Positions 16,371 to 24,896 of a stretch of 59,265 bases of DNA are shown piece by piece (position 1 is the first letter of the stretch; each line of letters begins with the position of its first letter). The notes beneath the pieces were generated by a model. It ran no database searches. It was not told the origin of the DNA and saw only the letters and a program-made list of their open reading frames with translations. A program made the translations under genes and the position numbers. Source of the stretch: Paracoccaceae bacterium (lineage in GTDB: Bacteria; Pseudomonadota; Alphaproteobacteria; Rhodobacterales; Rhodobacteraceae); contig JAQWQJ010000058.1 of the NCBI GenBank assembly GCA_029244725.1, positions 1 through 59,265 on the forward strand, in the 5' to 3' direction.

Positions 16371-17870
16371 ATGACCGAACTAACTCACTTTGTGAATGGC
16401 GAACACGTCACCGGAACTACCGGCCGTTTTGCTGATGTAATGAACCCAGCAACAGGCGAAGTTCAGGCGCAAGTTCCCTTGGCTTCAACAGCTGAAGTTG
16501 ACGCGATCGTCGCAAAAGCTGCCGAGGCACAAATTGCATGGGGCGCAACAAACCCTCAACGTCGTGCACGTGTGATGATGAAGTTCGGCGCTTTGATCAA
16601 TGAGCACATGAACGAATTGGCCGAGCTAATCAGTCGCGAGCACGGCAAAACCCTGCCTGATGCATGCGGTGACGTTCAGCGCGGCCTTGAAGTAGTTGAG
16701 GTTTGTATGGGCGCGCCTAGCCACCTGAAAGGTGACTTTATGGGTGATGGTGGACCAGGCATCGACCTTTATTCAGTCCGTCAACCATTGGGCGTTGTTG
16801 CAGGCATTACACCGTTCAACTTTCCTGCGATGATCCCACTTTGGAAAATGGCGCCCGCGATTTCAGCTGGTAACGCGATGGTTCTAAAACCGTCTGAGCG
16901 TTGCCCGTCGACGGCACTTCGCCTTGCTGAACTGCTAAAAGAGGCCGGCCTTCCTGACGGTGTTTTGCAGGTCGTGAACGGTGATAAAGAAGCCGTAGAT
17001 GCCCTTCTCGATAACGAAACCATTCAGGCTGTGGGCTTTGTTGGTTCGACCCCAATTGCGCAATACATCTATAGCCGCGCGACGGCGAACGGTAAGCGGG
17101 CACAGTGTTTTGGTGGCGCGAAAAACCATATGATCATCATGCCGGACGCGGACATGGATAAAGCAGCAGACGCACTTGTTGGCGCCGGATTTGGCGCGGC
17201 AGGCGAACGCTGCATGGCGATTTCGGTCGCAGTTCCTGTCGGTCAAGAGGCGGCTGATGCATTGGTTGAACGATTAATCCCGCGCATTGATAAGCTAAAG
17301 GTCGGCCCTTACACATCGGGCGACGATGTAGACTATGGTCCTGTCATCACCAAAGCCTCACAAGAACGCGTTAAGGGTCTTATCACTTCTGGCGCTGAGC
17401 AAGGTGCGACCTTGGTACGCGATGGTCGTGACTTCTCGATCCAAGGATATGAAGAAGGCTATTTCGTCGGTCCAACGTTGTTCGACAATGTCACTGAAGA
17501 CATGGACATCTACAAAGAAGAGATCTTTGGCCCAGTTCTTTCAATGGTTCGCAAAGACAACTACGAAGACGCCCTTAAGCTGACCATGGATAACCAATAT
17601 GGCAACGGCACCGCGATCTATACAGCGGATGGCGACACTGCCCGTGATTTTGCGCACCGCGTAAACGTCGGCATGGTGGGCATCAACTTCCCGATCCCAG
17701 TGCCTTTGTCGTATTTCTCATTCGGTGGTTGGAAAAAGTCTGCGTTTGGTGACCTAAACCAGTACGGTCCAGACGCGTTCCGCTTCTACACACGCACGAA
17801 AACCGTCACTGCTCGTTGGTTCTCGGGCATCAAAGAAGGTGGCGAGTTTAACTTCAAAGCTATGGACTAA
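16371..17870 (+). CDS. mmsA: CoA-acylating methylmalonate-semialdehyde dehydrogenase
   Basis: Converts methylmalonate semialdehyde to propionyl-CoA, CO2 and NADH, the end of valine (and thymine) breakdown. A 499-residue ALDH-superfamily enzyme with catalytic C281 in FGAAGERCMA, the NAD site GFVGSTPIA (about 222-230) and ITPFNFPAM (146-154). The usual ALDH general-base glutamate (ELGGK) is replaced by CFGGAKNH, the hallmark of the acylating MMSDH group. The ATG has GGAG 8 nt upstream. A terminator follows, so mmsA is its own unit although it belongs to the pathway with the acyl-CoA dehydrogenase and hydrolase-dehydrogenase downstream. Confidence 0.95.
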   Translation: MTELTHFVNGEHVTGTTGRFADVMNPATGEVQAQVPLASTAEVDAIVAKAAEAQIAWGATNPQRRARVMMKFGALINEHMNELAELISREHGKTLPDACGDVQRGLEVVEVCMGAPSHLKGDFMGDGGPGIDLYSVRQPLGVVAGITPFNFPAMIPLWKMAPAISAGNAMVLKPSERCPSTALRLAELLKEAGLPDGVLQVVNGDKEAVDALLDNETIQAVGFVGSTPIAQYIYSRATANGKRAQCFGGAKNHMIIMPDADMDKAADALVGAGFGAAGERCMAISVAVPVGQEAADALVERLIPRIDKLKVGPYTSGDDVDYGPVITKASQERVKGLITSGAEQGATLVRDGRDFSIQGYEEGYFVGPTLFDNVTEDMDIYKEEIFGPVLSMVRKDNYEDALKLTMDNQYGNGTAIYTADGDTARDFAHRVNVGMVGINFPIPVPLSYFSFGGWKKSAFGDLNQYGPDAFRFYTRTKTVTARWFSGIKEGGEFNFKAMD

Positions 17871-17903
17871 GTCCTTTTTCGCCAAAATTTAAGACTGAGT
17901 AAC

Positions 17904-17930
17904 AGCCCCGTGAAAGCGGGGCTTTTTCTT
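17904..17930 (+). terminator. Rho-independent terminator after mmsA
   Basis: AGCCCCG and CGGGGCT pair across TGAAAG, followed by TTTTCTTT, 34 nt past the mmsA stop. Confidence 0.88.
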
Positions 17931-17988
17931 TGCATAATCCCGTTAATCATGCATTTCTGGCGTAGCTTACAACGAAAAGGATATAGTA

Positions 17989-18324
17989 ATGAGTTCATTT
18001 ACACGCCGTTCAATTCTTGGTCTTGGCGCCGCCCTCCCGTTTATCTCAACTGCGCTTTACGCTGATGGTCATGCCACAGTTCACGAGGTCAGCATCGAAG
18101 GCTTCGCATTTTCACCTGCCGTTCTTGAGGTTGCAGTTGGCGATGTCGTCGTGTTCACCAATCTAGACGGCGCACCCCATACCGCGACCGCAAACAATGG
18201 TGCCTTTGACTCTGGCCGTCTTAAGCGTGGTGAATCCTTTGAACTGAAAGTGACCGACGCGGGTGAGCACGCATACTTCTGCAATTTCCACCGGTCTATG
18301 ACAGCTTCAATCATCGCTAGTTAG
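17989..18324 (+). CDS. Tat-exported amicyanin/pseudoazurin-like cupredoxin
   Basis: A small blue-copper electron carrier of the periplasm, 111 residues. It begins with a twin-arginine signal (FTRRSILGLGAALPFIS, R6-R7), cleaved probably after about residue 25. The type-1 copper ligands are all visible: H64 (GAPHTA), then C98, H101 and M104 in FCNFHRSM, the short C-x2-H-x2-M loop of amicyanins. It sits between mmsA and the YbdK-type gene with its own AAGGAT site. Redox partner is not evident; methylamine dehydrogenase genes are absent here. Confidence 0.88.
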   Translation: MSSFTRRSILGLGAALPFISTALYADGHATVHEVSIEGFAFSPAVLEVAVGDVVVFTNLDGAPHTATANNGAFDSGRLKRGESFELKVTDAGEHAYFCNFHRSMTASIIAS

Positions 18325-18511
18325 AACGCTAAAAAATTGCCCTTGGACATCGCAGTCAAACGCGCTGATCCGAGGGATGAAATGGCCGCAACGTATCGCG
18401 GTCATCGATTTAATTCGCGGCCATAACCCGCTTTTCTTATAGTTTATTTGATCTGAATTATTGCGTCTGCGGCGCGCGAATGCGACCATTCCAACATTGA
18501 GGGAGGCGAAC

Positions 18512-19645
18512 GTGTCCGCATTTGAACCCAGCTTTACCATTGGTATCGAAGAAGAATATCTTCTCGTTGATCTTGAAACGCTTGATTTGGTCGAAGCCCC
18601 AGATGCGCTGATGGCCGACTGCAAAGCCGAGCTTGAAGGACAGGTCAGCCCCGAGTTTCTACAATGTCAGATCGAGATTGGCACAAAGGTTTGCGCCAAC
18701 ATATCTGAAGCGCACGATGATCTTCGCCGCCTGCGCACCTGCGTGCGTGACGTGGCACAAAAATACGGGATGGCGCCCATCGCAGCTTCTTGCCATCCAT
18801 CTGCCGATTATCAACGTCAGCACCATACGGACAATCCCCGCTATCACGACCTTTCGCGTGATCTAGCAGGTGTCGCGCGGCGGATGTTGATTTGCGGGCA
18901 GCATGTGCATGTTGGCATCGAAAACGATGAAGCACGCATCGATTTGCTTTCGCAGTTCCCTTATTTCCTTCCACATCTTTTGGCACTTTCTGGTTCTTCC
19001 CCTTATTGGAAAGGCGAAGATACGGGCCTTGCTAGTTATCGACTGACGGTCTTTGACAACTTACCGCGCACGGGTCTTCCTCCGGTGTTCTCTAGCTGGT
19101 CCGAATACGAACGCTCAATCCAGATGATTATCGATTCTGGCGCCATTAAAGACACCACAAAAATCTGGTGGGATTTGCGACCTTCGGCGCGATTCCAAAC
19201 CCTCGAAAACCGAATTTGCGATGTGTCTCCACGAATGGAGGACGCGTTGACCATGGCCGCGATCACCCAGTGCTTGATGCGAATGCTCTGGCGTCTGCGC
19301 AAAAACAATCAACGCTGGCGGGTCTATGATCGCTTCTTGGTCGGAGAAAACCGCTGGCGCGCACAGAGATACGGTGTCACCGAAGGGCTGATAGATTTCG
19401 GAGCCGCCGAGGTGAAATCAATTTCAGACCTTGTAGATGAAATGCTCGATCTAGTTGGAGAGGATGCCGAAGCCCTGGGTTGCTTGACCGAATTATCGCG
19501 CGCCAAAGACATCGCCCGCGACGGATCGTCCGCACAGCGACAACGTCAAGTCTATCAGCGCGCACGTGATGCCGGCGAAGACGATCAGGCGGCCTTACGT
19601 GCAGTTGTAGACTCACTTATTGGCGAATTTTCCGAAGGTTTGTGA
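18512..19645 (+). CDS. YbdK-type carboxylate-amine ligase (GCS2 family)
   Basis: An ATP-grasp-like glutamate-cysteine ligase family 2 protein of 377 residues, related to E. coli YbdK, which has weak gamma-glutamylcysteine synthetase activity. Conserved segments are [12 protein letters not shown] at the N terminus (acidic metal ligands), [10 protein letters not shown] (about 135-145), [20 protein letters not shown] and the C-terminal RQRQVY. Start is GTG 18512 because it follows GGGAGG and immediately precedes the conserved F.IGIEEE; the in-frame start 51 nt earlier has no such site. It lies inside the valine locus without an obvious pathway link. True substrate is unknown. Confidence 0.88.
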   Translation: MSAFEPSFTIGIEEEYLLVDLETLDLVEAPDALMADCKAELEGQVSPEFLQCQIEIGTKVCANISEAHDDLRRLRTCVRDVAQKYGMAPIAASCHPSADYQRQHHTDNPRYHDLSRDLAGVARRMLICGQHVHVGIENDEARIDLLSQFPYFLPHLLALSGSSPYWKGEDTGLASYRLTVFDNLPRTGLPPVFSSWSEYERSIQMIIDSGAIKDTTKIWWDLRPSARFQTLENRICDVSPRMEDALTMAAITQCLMRMLWRLRKNNQRWRVYDRFLVGENRWRAQRYGVTEGLIDFGAAEVKSISDLVDEMLDLVGEDAEALGCLTELSRAKDIARDGSSAQRQRQVYQRARDAGEDDQAALRAVVDSLIGEFSEGL

Positions 19646-19728
19646 CGCCACGCTGCGCTTGCAAAACTCTCGCAACATTTGAGAAATAAACGAGCGTTCA
19701 ATTCAGCCAGAAGACCGGAGACATTGCG

Positions 19729-20874
19729 ATGGATTTTGCCCCCACGGAAGAACAAGAAGCCATTTTTGATATGGCTTATGCCTTTGGCCAAGACCGCATC
19801 GCGCCCAACGCCCAAAAATGGGAGGCCGAAGGCACCATCCCAAAAGAGCTTTGGCCAGAAGTCGGCGAACTTGGTTTTGGCGGTCTTTATGTGTCCGAAG
19901 AATACGGCGGTTCAGGCCTGTCTCGTTTGGATGCAACACTTGTGTTTGAAGCACTGGCAATGGCCTGCCCGTCTGTCGGATCGTTCCTGTCGATCCACAA
20001 TATGTGTGGCGGCATGATCGACAAATTCGCCAGCGACGATTTCAAGGCCGAATGGCTGCCCAAGATGTGTACACTTGAGAAGGTTGTTAGCTATTGCCTG
20101 ACCGAACCCGGTTCGGGATCAGATGCAGCTGCGTTGAAAACACGTGCCGAAAAAACCAACAACGGCTACCGCCTGACCGGTTCCAAAGCCTTTATTTCGG
20201 GCGGCGGGTATTCTGACGCCTATGTCGTTATGTGCCGGACGGGTGAGGACGGTCCAAAAGGCATCTCGACTGTGATTGTTGAAGACGGCGCAGCAGGTCT
20301 TTCATTCGGCGCAAAAGAAAAGAAAATGGGATGGCACAGCCAAGAAACCGCCCAAGTCCAGTTTGACGATTGCTTTGTGTCAGCCGCCAATCTGATTGGT
20401 GACGAAGGCCGTGGGTTCAGCTACGCGATGGCAGGTCTTGATGGTGGTCGTCTGAACATCTCAGCCGGCGCACTTGGCGGCGCCCAACAAGCGCTGAACC
20501 AGACCCTAACGTATATGGGCGAGCGTAAAGCCTTTGGCAAAACCATCGACCAGTTCCAAGCATTGCAGTTCCGCCTAGCCGATATGGAAATCGAACTTCA
20601 GGCCGCACGCACCTTCCTGCGTCAGGCAGCTTGGAAGCTAGACAGCAAAGCACCAGACGCGACCAAATTCTGTGCGATGGCCAAACGGTTCGTCACTGAT
20701 ACCGCGTTTGATGTAGCAAACGGATGTCTGCAACTGCACGGCGGTTACGGTTACTTGGCTGACTACGGGATCGAAAAAATCGTCCGCGATCTGCGTGTGC
20801 ATCAAATTCTAGAAGGCACAAATGAGATCATGCGTGTAATTGTAGCCCGCCAATTGCTAGCGGAGCGGGGATAA
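19729..20874 (+). CDS. Acyl-CoA dehydrogenase, probably isobutyryl-CoA dehydrogenase
   Basis: FAD flavoenzyme of 381 residues that introduces the alpha-beta double bond in an acyl-CoA and passes electrons to ETF. Family signatures are CLTEPGSGSDAA (about 124-135), the SGGGYSDAYVV strand and the C-terminal QLHGGYGYLADYGIEKIVRDLRVHQILEGTNEIMR; the glutamate of LEGTNE is the catalytic base. Substrate is inferred from position: the next frame, overlapping by one base (TAATG), encodes 3-hydroxyisobutyryl-CoA hydrolase and 3-hydroxyisobutyrate dehydrogenase. The sequence alone would allow another short branched acyl-CoA. CGGAG precedes the ATG. Confidence 0.92.
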   Translation: MDFAPTEEQEAIFDMAYAFGQDRIAPNAQKWEAEGTIPKELWPEVGELGFGGLYVSEEYGGSGLSRLDATLVFEALAMACPSVGSFLSIHNMCGGMIDKFASDDFKAEWLPKMCTLEKVVSYCLTEPGSGSDAAALKTRAEKTNNGYRLTGSKAFISGGGYSDAYVVMCRTGEDGPKGISTVIVEDGAAGLSFGAKEKKMGWHSQETAQVQFDDCFVSAANLIGDEGRGFSYAMAGLDGGRLNISAGALGGAQQALNQTLTYMGERKAFGKTIDQFQALQFRLADMEIELQAARTFLRQAAWKLDSKAPDATKFCAMAKRFVTDTAFDVANGCLQLHGGYGYLADYGIEKIVRDLRVHQILEGTNEIMRVIVARQLLAERG

Positions 20875-22793
20875 TGACTGACATCCACATCCGAAAATCC
20901 GGCCACGCGGGCCGCATTACTTTACAACGCCCCAAAGCCCTAAACGCGCTGACCTATAAGATGTGTCTGCAAATCGATGACGCATTAAAAGCGTGGCGCG
21001 ATGACGATGAGGTCGCTTTGGTCATCCTCGACGCCGTAGGCGATAAGGCGTTCTGTGCTGGCGGCGACATCGCCGAGATGTACGAAACCGGCACCAAGGG
21101 CGACTATGAATACGGTCGCAAGTTCTGGTTCGACGAATACCGGATGAACAACCGCATCCACGAATATCCCAAGCCCGTCGTCAGCTTTCTACAAGGCTTT
21201 ACCATGGGTGGCGGAGTCGGGGCGGGCTGTCATGGTTCTCACCGAATTGTTGGCGAAACCAGTCAGATTGCGATGCCCGAATGCGGCATCGGCCTTGTAC
21301 CTGATGTTGGCGGCAGTTTCGTTCTAGCAAATGCACCGGGACGATTGGGCGAATATCTTGGCACCACCGCCGCGCGTATGAACGCCGGAGACGCCATTCT
21401 TGTTGGGTTCGCAGACAGCTTTATCCCTCAGTCCGAGTGGCCAGCGCTTATCGAAGCGCTCGAAACCACCGGCGATATATCTGTCCTTGAACAAGCGGCT
21501 CATGACCCGCCCGAGGCCCCACTCTTGGCGATCACAGATGAAGTGGACAGGCATTTTGCAGGTGAAAGCCTCGGCGATATCCTGAACAGTCTCGAAAACG
21601 ACGGCGGAGAGTTTGCTCAAGATGCGATCAAGCGGCTTTCACGCAACGCCCCTCTTTCAATGGCGTGCACAATTGAAATGATCCACCGCCTACGCGGCCG
21701 TAATCTTACGATGCGCAAGGCACTCGATATGGAATATCGGTTTACCTACCGCGCAATGGAGCATGGTGATTTTATCGAAGGCATCCGCGCCCAAATAATC
21801 GACAAAGATCGCAATCCCAAATGGCAGCACCCGCTAAACGGGGTCCCGCCTGTAGCTGTCAGTAAAATGCTGATCCCATTGGGAAAAAACGCAGTTCATT
21901 TCGATGAAGAGGAAGACTCCATGAAGATAGGGTTTATTGGTTTGGGTAATATGGGTGGGCCTATGGCGGCAAACCTAGCGAAAGCTGGTTATAAGGTTGC
22001 CGGTTTTGATACTCAGAATGTTGAGATTGAGGGCGTCGAGAATGCTTCGAGCGCTGTTGACGTCGCCAAAGAAGCGGACGTTGTCATAACCATGCTGCCA
22101 AACGGCGCAATCCTTCGCGCCGTCGCAGATCAGATCATTCCTGTAATGAAAAAAGGCTCAGTAGTTCTCGATTGCTCAACTGTTGATGTGGAAAGTGCAC
22201 GTGATGTGGCCGCGCAAGCCAACGAAGCAGAGCTTTTGTCGCTTGACGCGCCTGTTTCTGGCGGTGTCGGCGGTGCCTCTGGCGGCACCCTAACATTCAT
22301 GGTCGGTGGCGATCAAAATGGGTTCGATGTCGCTCTTCCCCTGTTCGAAGTGATGGGTCAAAAGGCCGTTCATTGCGGGCCATCTGGCAACGGTCAAGCC
22401 GCTAAGATTTGCAATAATATGATACTCGGCATCACCATGATCGGCACTTGTGAAGCTTTCGCCCTAGCGGATAAACTTGGTCTGGACCGTCAGGCAATGT
22501 TCGATGTGGTCAGCACGTCGTCAGGGTATAGCTGGACAATGAACGCGTATTGCCCTGCCCCAGGCGTTGGGCCCCAATCACCTGCGGACAACGGCTATTT
22601 GCCAGGGTTTGCTGCTGAATTAATGCTCAAGGATCTTCGCCTGTCCCAACAAGCGGCCAAGGCAGCAGACGCCGATACGCCAATGGGTCAGGCTGCGACG
22701 GAACTCTACGAACAGTTTGTTGAAAACGAAGACGGTTTGGGTAAGGATTTCAGCGCCATGCTGCCTAGATTGGAAAAGCGCGGTCGATCGTAA
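20874..22793 (+). CDS. Fused 3-hydroxyisobutyryl-CoA hydrolase / 3-hydroxyisobutyrate dehydrogenase
   Basis: One uninterrupted frame of 639 residues carries two consecutive valine-catabolic enzymes. Residues 1 to about 342 are an enoyl-CoA-hydratase-fold hydrolase: CAGGDIAEMYE (oxyanion region), GFTMGGGVG and PECGIGLVPDVGGS with the Glu/Asp pair typical of HIBCH. Residues 350-639 are a complete beta-hydroxyacid dehydrogenase (MmsB-like): NAD motif GLGNMGGPM (356-364), substrate motif APVSGGVGG and catalytic K511 in GQAAKICNN. The junction is only about seven acidic residues (DEEEDS), with no stop codon. A GAGGAAG site 5 nt before ATG 21921 could also start a separate dehydrogenase. The first enzyme frees 3-hydroxyisobutyrate, which the second oxidises. 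Confidence 0.88.
   Translation: MTDIHIRKSGHAGRITLQRPKALNALTYKMCLQIDDALKAWRDDDEVALVILDAVGDKAFCAGGDIAEMYETGTKGDYEYGRKFWFDEYRMNNRIHEYPKPVVSFLQGFTMGGGVGAGCHGSHRIVGETSQIAMPECGIGLVPDVGGSFVLANAPGRLGEYLGTTAARMNAGDAILVGFADSFIPQSEWPALIEALETTGDISVLEQAAHDPPEAPLLAITDEVDRHFAGESLGDILNSLENDGGEFAQDAIKRLSRNAPLSMACTIEMIHRLRGRNLTMRKALDMEYRFTYRAMEHGDFIEGIRAQIIDKDRNPKWQHPLNGVPPVAVSKMLIPLGKNAVHFDEEEDSMKIGFIGLGNMGGPMAANLAKAGYKVAGFDTQNVEIEGVENASSAVDVAKEADVVITMLPNGAILRAVADQIIPVMKKGSVVLDCSTVDVESARDVAAQANEAELLSLDAPVSGGVGGASGGTLTFMVGGDQNGFDVALPLFEVMGQKAVHCGPSGNGQAAKICNNMILGITMIGTCEAFALADKLGLDRQAMFDVVSTSSGYSWTMNAYCPAPGVGPQSPADNGYLPGFAAELMLKDLRLSQQAAKAADADTPMGQAATELYEQFVENEDGLGKDFSAMLPRLEKRGRS
21909..21923 (+). promoter_or_regulatory. 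Internal ribosome-binding site and ATG at the fusion junction
   Basis: GAGGAAG followed by ACTCC and ATG (21921) sits exactly where the dehydrogenase domain begins, in frame with the upstream hydrolase. It looks like the original MmsB start retained after loss of the hydrolase stop, so free dehydrogenase may be made in addition to the fusion protein. Confidence 0.55.
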
Positions 22794-22818
22794 TTTTGGA
22801 TTTTCCACAAATATTCTA

Positions 22819-22865
22819 GGGGCTGACCCAGATAACGCGAAAAAGGTGTTATCTGGGTCAGCCCC
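22819..22865. repeat. Palindromic repeat element, intact copy
   Basis: A perfect inverted repeat with 18-base arms (GGGGCTGACCCAGATAAC and its complement) and an 11-nt loop GCGAAAAAGGT. It begins 26 nt after the stop of the fused dehydrogenase gene. Thirty-five of its 47 bases recur, reverse-complemented, inside the glycosyltransferase gene at 104-138, including the loop, which a terminator would not conserve. This marks a dispersed palindromic element; it could still act as a terminator, though no T run follows. Confidence 0.85.
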
Positions 22866-23105
22866 CAAATTATTTCAAACCAGAGACGGGTGCGAGAAAC
22901 CGTATTAGAAATTTAGCGTTCTTTTCCCATCCAACAAACGGAAATTATTGAATTCAAACCTACCATAGCCTGACAAGCGTTTCGCGCAGTTCCTCAGATC
23001 ACAAAGGCACAAGACTGAAAGGCAACAGGAGCCTTGGTGAGCCACAAAAAACTCCGGATATTTGCACTTTTTGATTTGGAAAGTGAGACTTGGACGAGGA
23101 TAAGC

Positions 23106-23266
23106 ATCATCCGTCAAATGAGCTTTCCTAGAAATGTATCTGCCCATTAGCCCATGATCATCCGTCAAAGTTGCCGCAACGTCACCCAAATGTGGCGACC
23201 CAATCCTTTGTTTTAGCTCACTATTTCGGTCAAATGAGGCGCCCTTGCCCCATTTTCGCCACATTT
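23106..23266. promoter_or_regulatory. Repeated motifs upstream of the choice-of-anchor L gene
   Basis: ATCATCCGTCAAA occurs at 23106-23118 and 23157-23169 (51 bp apart). CAAATGAGC (23115), CAAATGTGGCG (23187) and CAAATGAGGCG (23231) are direct repeats, and TCGCCACATTT at 23256-23266 is the exact inverse of AAATGTGGCGA at 23188-23198. Such clustering upstream of a secreted protein suggests regulator-binding sites. No matching regulator is identified. Confidence 0.3.
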
Positions 23267-23333
23267 TCCGAGCACTCAGAATGAGAGCTAAGGGAACGAA
23301 GATTTCTAGTTAATTGAGTACAGGTAGCAGCGA

Positions 23334-24896
23334 ATGCCCAGAGCGGTAGAACTTGACCTGGATATGGGTGCGTCGGCCGTTGAGATGGCCAATGAAATCT
23401 TCGGTGACGGAGTCACTGTGGATTCTGCCACCTATTACGGCGACAATGATTCATCCGGCATTTATTCTGGTGCTGATACGACAAGCGCGGGTGTCGCGCC
23501 GTCTGACTCTGGTGTTATCCTTTCGACCGGTCACGCCGATGATTTCACCAACGGAAACAACCGCTTCAACACCAACCGTAGTACGTCCAAAACGACGAAC
23601 ACATCCGGTGAAGACAACAACGCTGACTTTAATGCTTTGGCCGGGGGCTCTACTTATGACGCGTCCTATCTAGAGGTTAATTTCTACGCCACTGGCGACA
23701 CTCTGACGATCGACTTTGTTTTGGCATCCGAGGAATATCCTGAATTTCTTAGCTATAACGACACAATCGGCGTCTGGGTTAACGGTGAAGCGGCGGAAAT
23801 TTCGATCGGTGATGGCACTGCAACGATTGGCAACATTAACGACGCCAATGAAAACATCTACATCGACAACACAAATGACCAGTACAACACGGAAATGGAT
23901 GGGTTTACGATTACCCTGACATTTGTTGCGCCGGTCAGCACAACCGGTTTGAACACGCTCGTTGTTGGCGTTGCTGACGCTGGCGACAGTAGCTACGATA
24001 CCAACCTCTTGATTGCAGGCGGCTCGGTACAGACGGCCATCGTCGCCTTAGATGACGCAGTCAACTTGACGCAAAACGGCAGTGAGACGATTGATGTTGT
24101 CGACAATGACACAACCAGCGCTCCCGGCGGCACGCTTACAATTACGCATATTAACGAAATAGCGGTTTCAGCCGGCAGTACAGTGGTATTGCTAACGGGG
24201 CAGGGAATTACGTTAAACATTGACGGTACGCTGACCATTGATGCCGACAATGACACTGAAACTGTCTATTTTAATTACACTATAGAAGACTCCAGCGGTG
24301 CAACCGACTCTGCGCTTGTTGAAATCGTCCAGAGTCCCCCTTGTTTTACGCCGGATACATTGATCCTAACTGAATTCGGAGAGTTGCCTGTTCAGGATCT
24401 AAGGCCAGGAATGTTGGTGAAAACAAAGGACCGCGGTCTGCAACCCTTGATTTGGGTGGGCAAAAGCGTGCTGCCTGCACGATCAGATACTTATCCAATC
24501 AAAATAGACGCAGGATTTCTTGAGAATGATCGCGCGCTGATCGTCTCACCGCAGCACCGTATTTTGCTCAGAGGCGTTTTTGCCGAGCTTTTGTTTGGTG
24601 TCGACGAAGTGCTGGTCAAAGCCAAAGACTTGGTGAACGATCAAACCGTAACACGGTGCTTTGGCAATGATCAGATTGTCTATTTCCACCTGCTTTTAGA
24701 AGAGCATGAATTGTTGCTTTCAAACGGCCAATGGAGCGAGAGTTTCTTACCCGGCCCCAATACAATTCACAGCTTTGATCCTGACGCAGCTGCCTGCTTG
24801 CACGCCACTCTGGGTAAGCATCACCACATCAACATCGAGCAATCGGTTCGCCCAAGTTTACGTTCCTACGAGGCACGGGCACTCGCTGCAGCTTAA
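23334..24896 (+). CDS. Secreted choice-of-anchor L protein with C-terminal Hint domain
   Basis: A 520-residue protein with three parts. Residues about 8-235 form a choice-of-anchor L domain, seen from ANEIFGDGVTV near the start and the signature VLASEEYPEFLSYNDTIGVWVNG. About 235-335 is an Ig/VCBS-like repeat rich in Asp and Thr. About 337-490 is a Hint (Hint_2, intein/hedgehog-like) domain starting PPCFTPDTLI with the nucleophile-position Cys and containing SPQHRILL. There is no classical signal peptide, as for type I-secreted roseobacter Hint proteins. Probably an extracellular or surface protein that can self-cleave. It stands alone, convergent with uvrA, with stops one base apart. Confidence 0.85.
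   Translation: MPRAVELDLDMGASAVEMANEIFGDGVTVDSATYYGDNDSSGIYSGADTTSAGVAPSDSGVILSTGHADDFTNGNNRFNTNRSTSKTTNTSGEDNNADFNALAGGSTYDASYLEVNFYATGDTLTIDFVLASEEYPEFLSYNDTIGVWVNGEAAEISIGDGTATIGNINDANENIYIDNTNDQYNTEMDGFTITLTFVAPVSTTGLNTLVVGVADAGDSSYDTNLLIAGGSVQTAIVALDDAVNLTQNGSETIDVVDNDTTSAPGGTLTITHINEIAVSAGSTVVLLTGQGITLNIDGTLTIDADNDTETVYFNYTIEDSSGATDSALVEIVQSPPCFTPDTLILTEFGELPVQDLRPGMLVKTKDRGLQPLIWVGKSVLPARSDTYPIKIDAGFLENDRALIVSPQHRILLRGVFAELLFGVDEVLVKAKDLVNDQTVTRCFGNDQIVYFHLLLEEHELLLSNGQWSESFLPGPNTIHSFDPDAAACLHATLGKHHHINIEQSVRPSLRSYEARALAAA

Larger units (their letters stand above)
22794..23333. other. 540-bp stretch without a convincing gene
   Basis: Between the fused dehydrogenase gene and the choice-of-anchor L gene. 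It holds a perfect 18-bp-arm palindrome (22819-22865), two copies of ATCATCCGTCAAA (23106-23118 and 23157-23169) and a cluster of CAAATG[A/T]G motifs with an inverted copy (23115-23266). A minus-strand open frame at 22905-23264 shows no recognisable protein. The right part is probably the promoter region of the downstream secreted protein. Confidence 0.6.

Noticed and set aside
22905-23264. A 119-codon minus-strand open frame in the 540-bp intergenic stretch
   Set aside because: The translation is rich in Cys, Arg and Lys, contains no recognisable domain, and has no Shine-Dalgarno or neighbouring partner. It overlaps the repeat cluster, which better explains the region.
23334-24896. RTX toxin-type calcium-binding protein
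   Set aside because: The Asp-rich stretches do not contain the nonapeptide GGxGxDxUx repeats; choice-of-anchor L and Hint domains explain the sequence.
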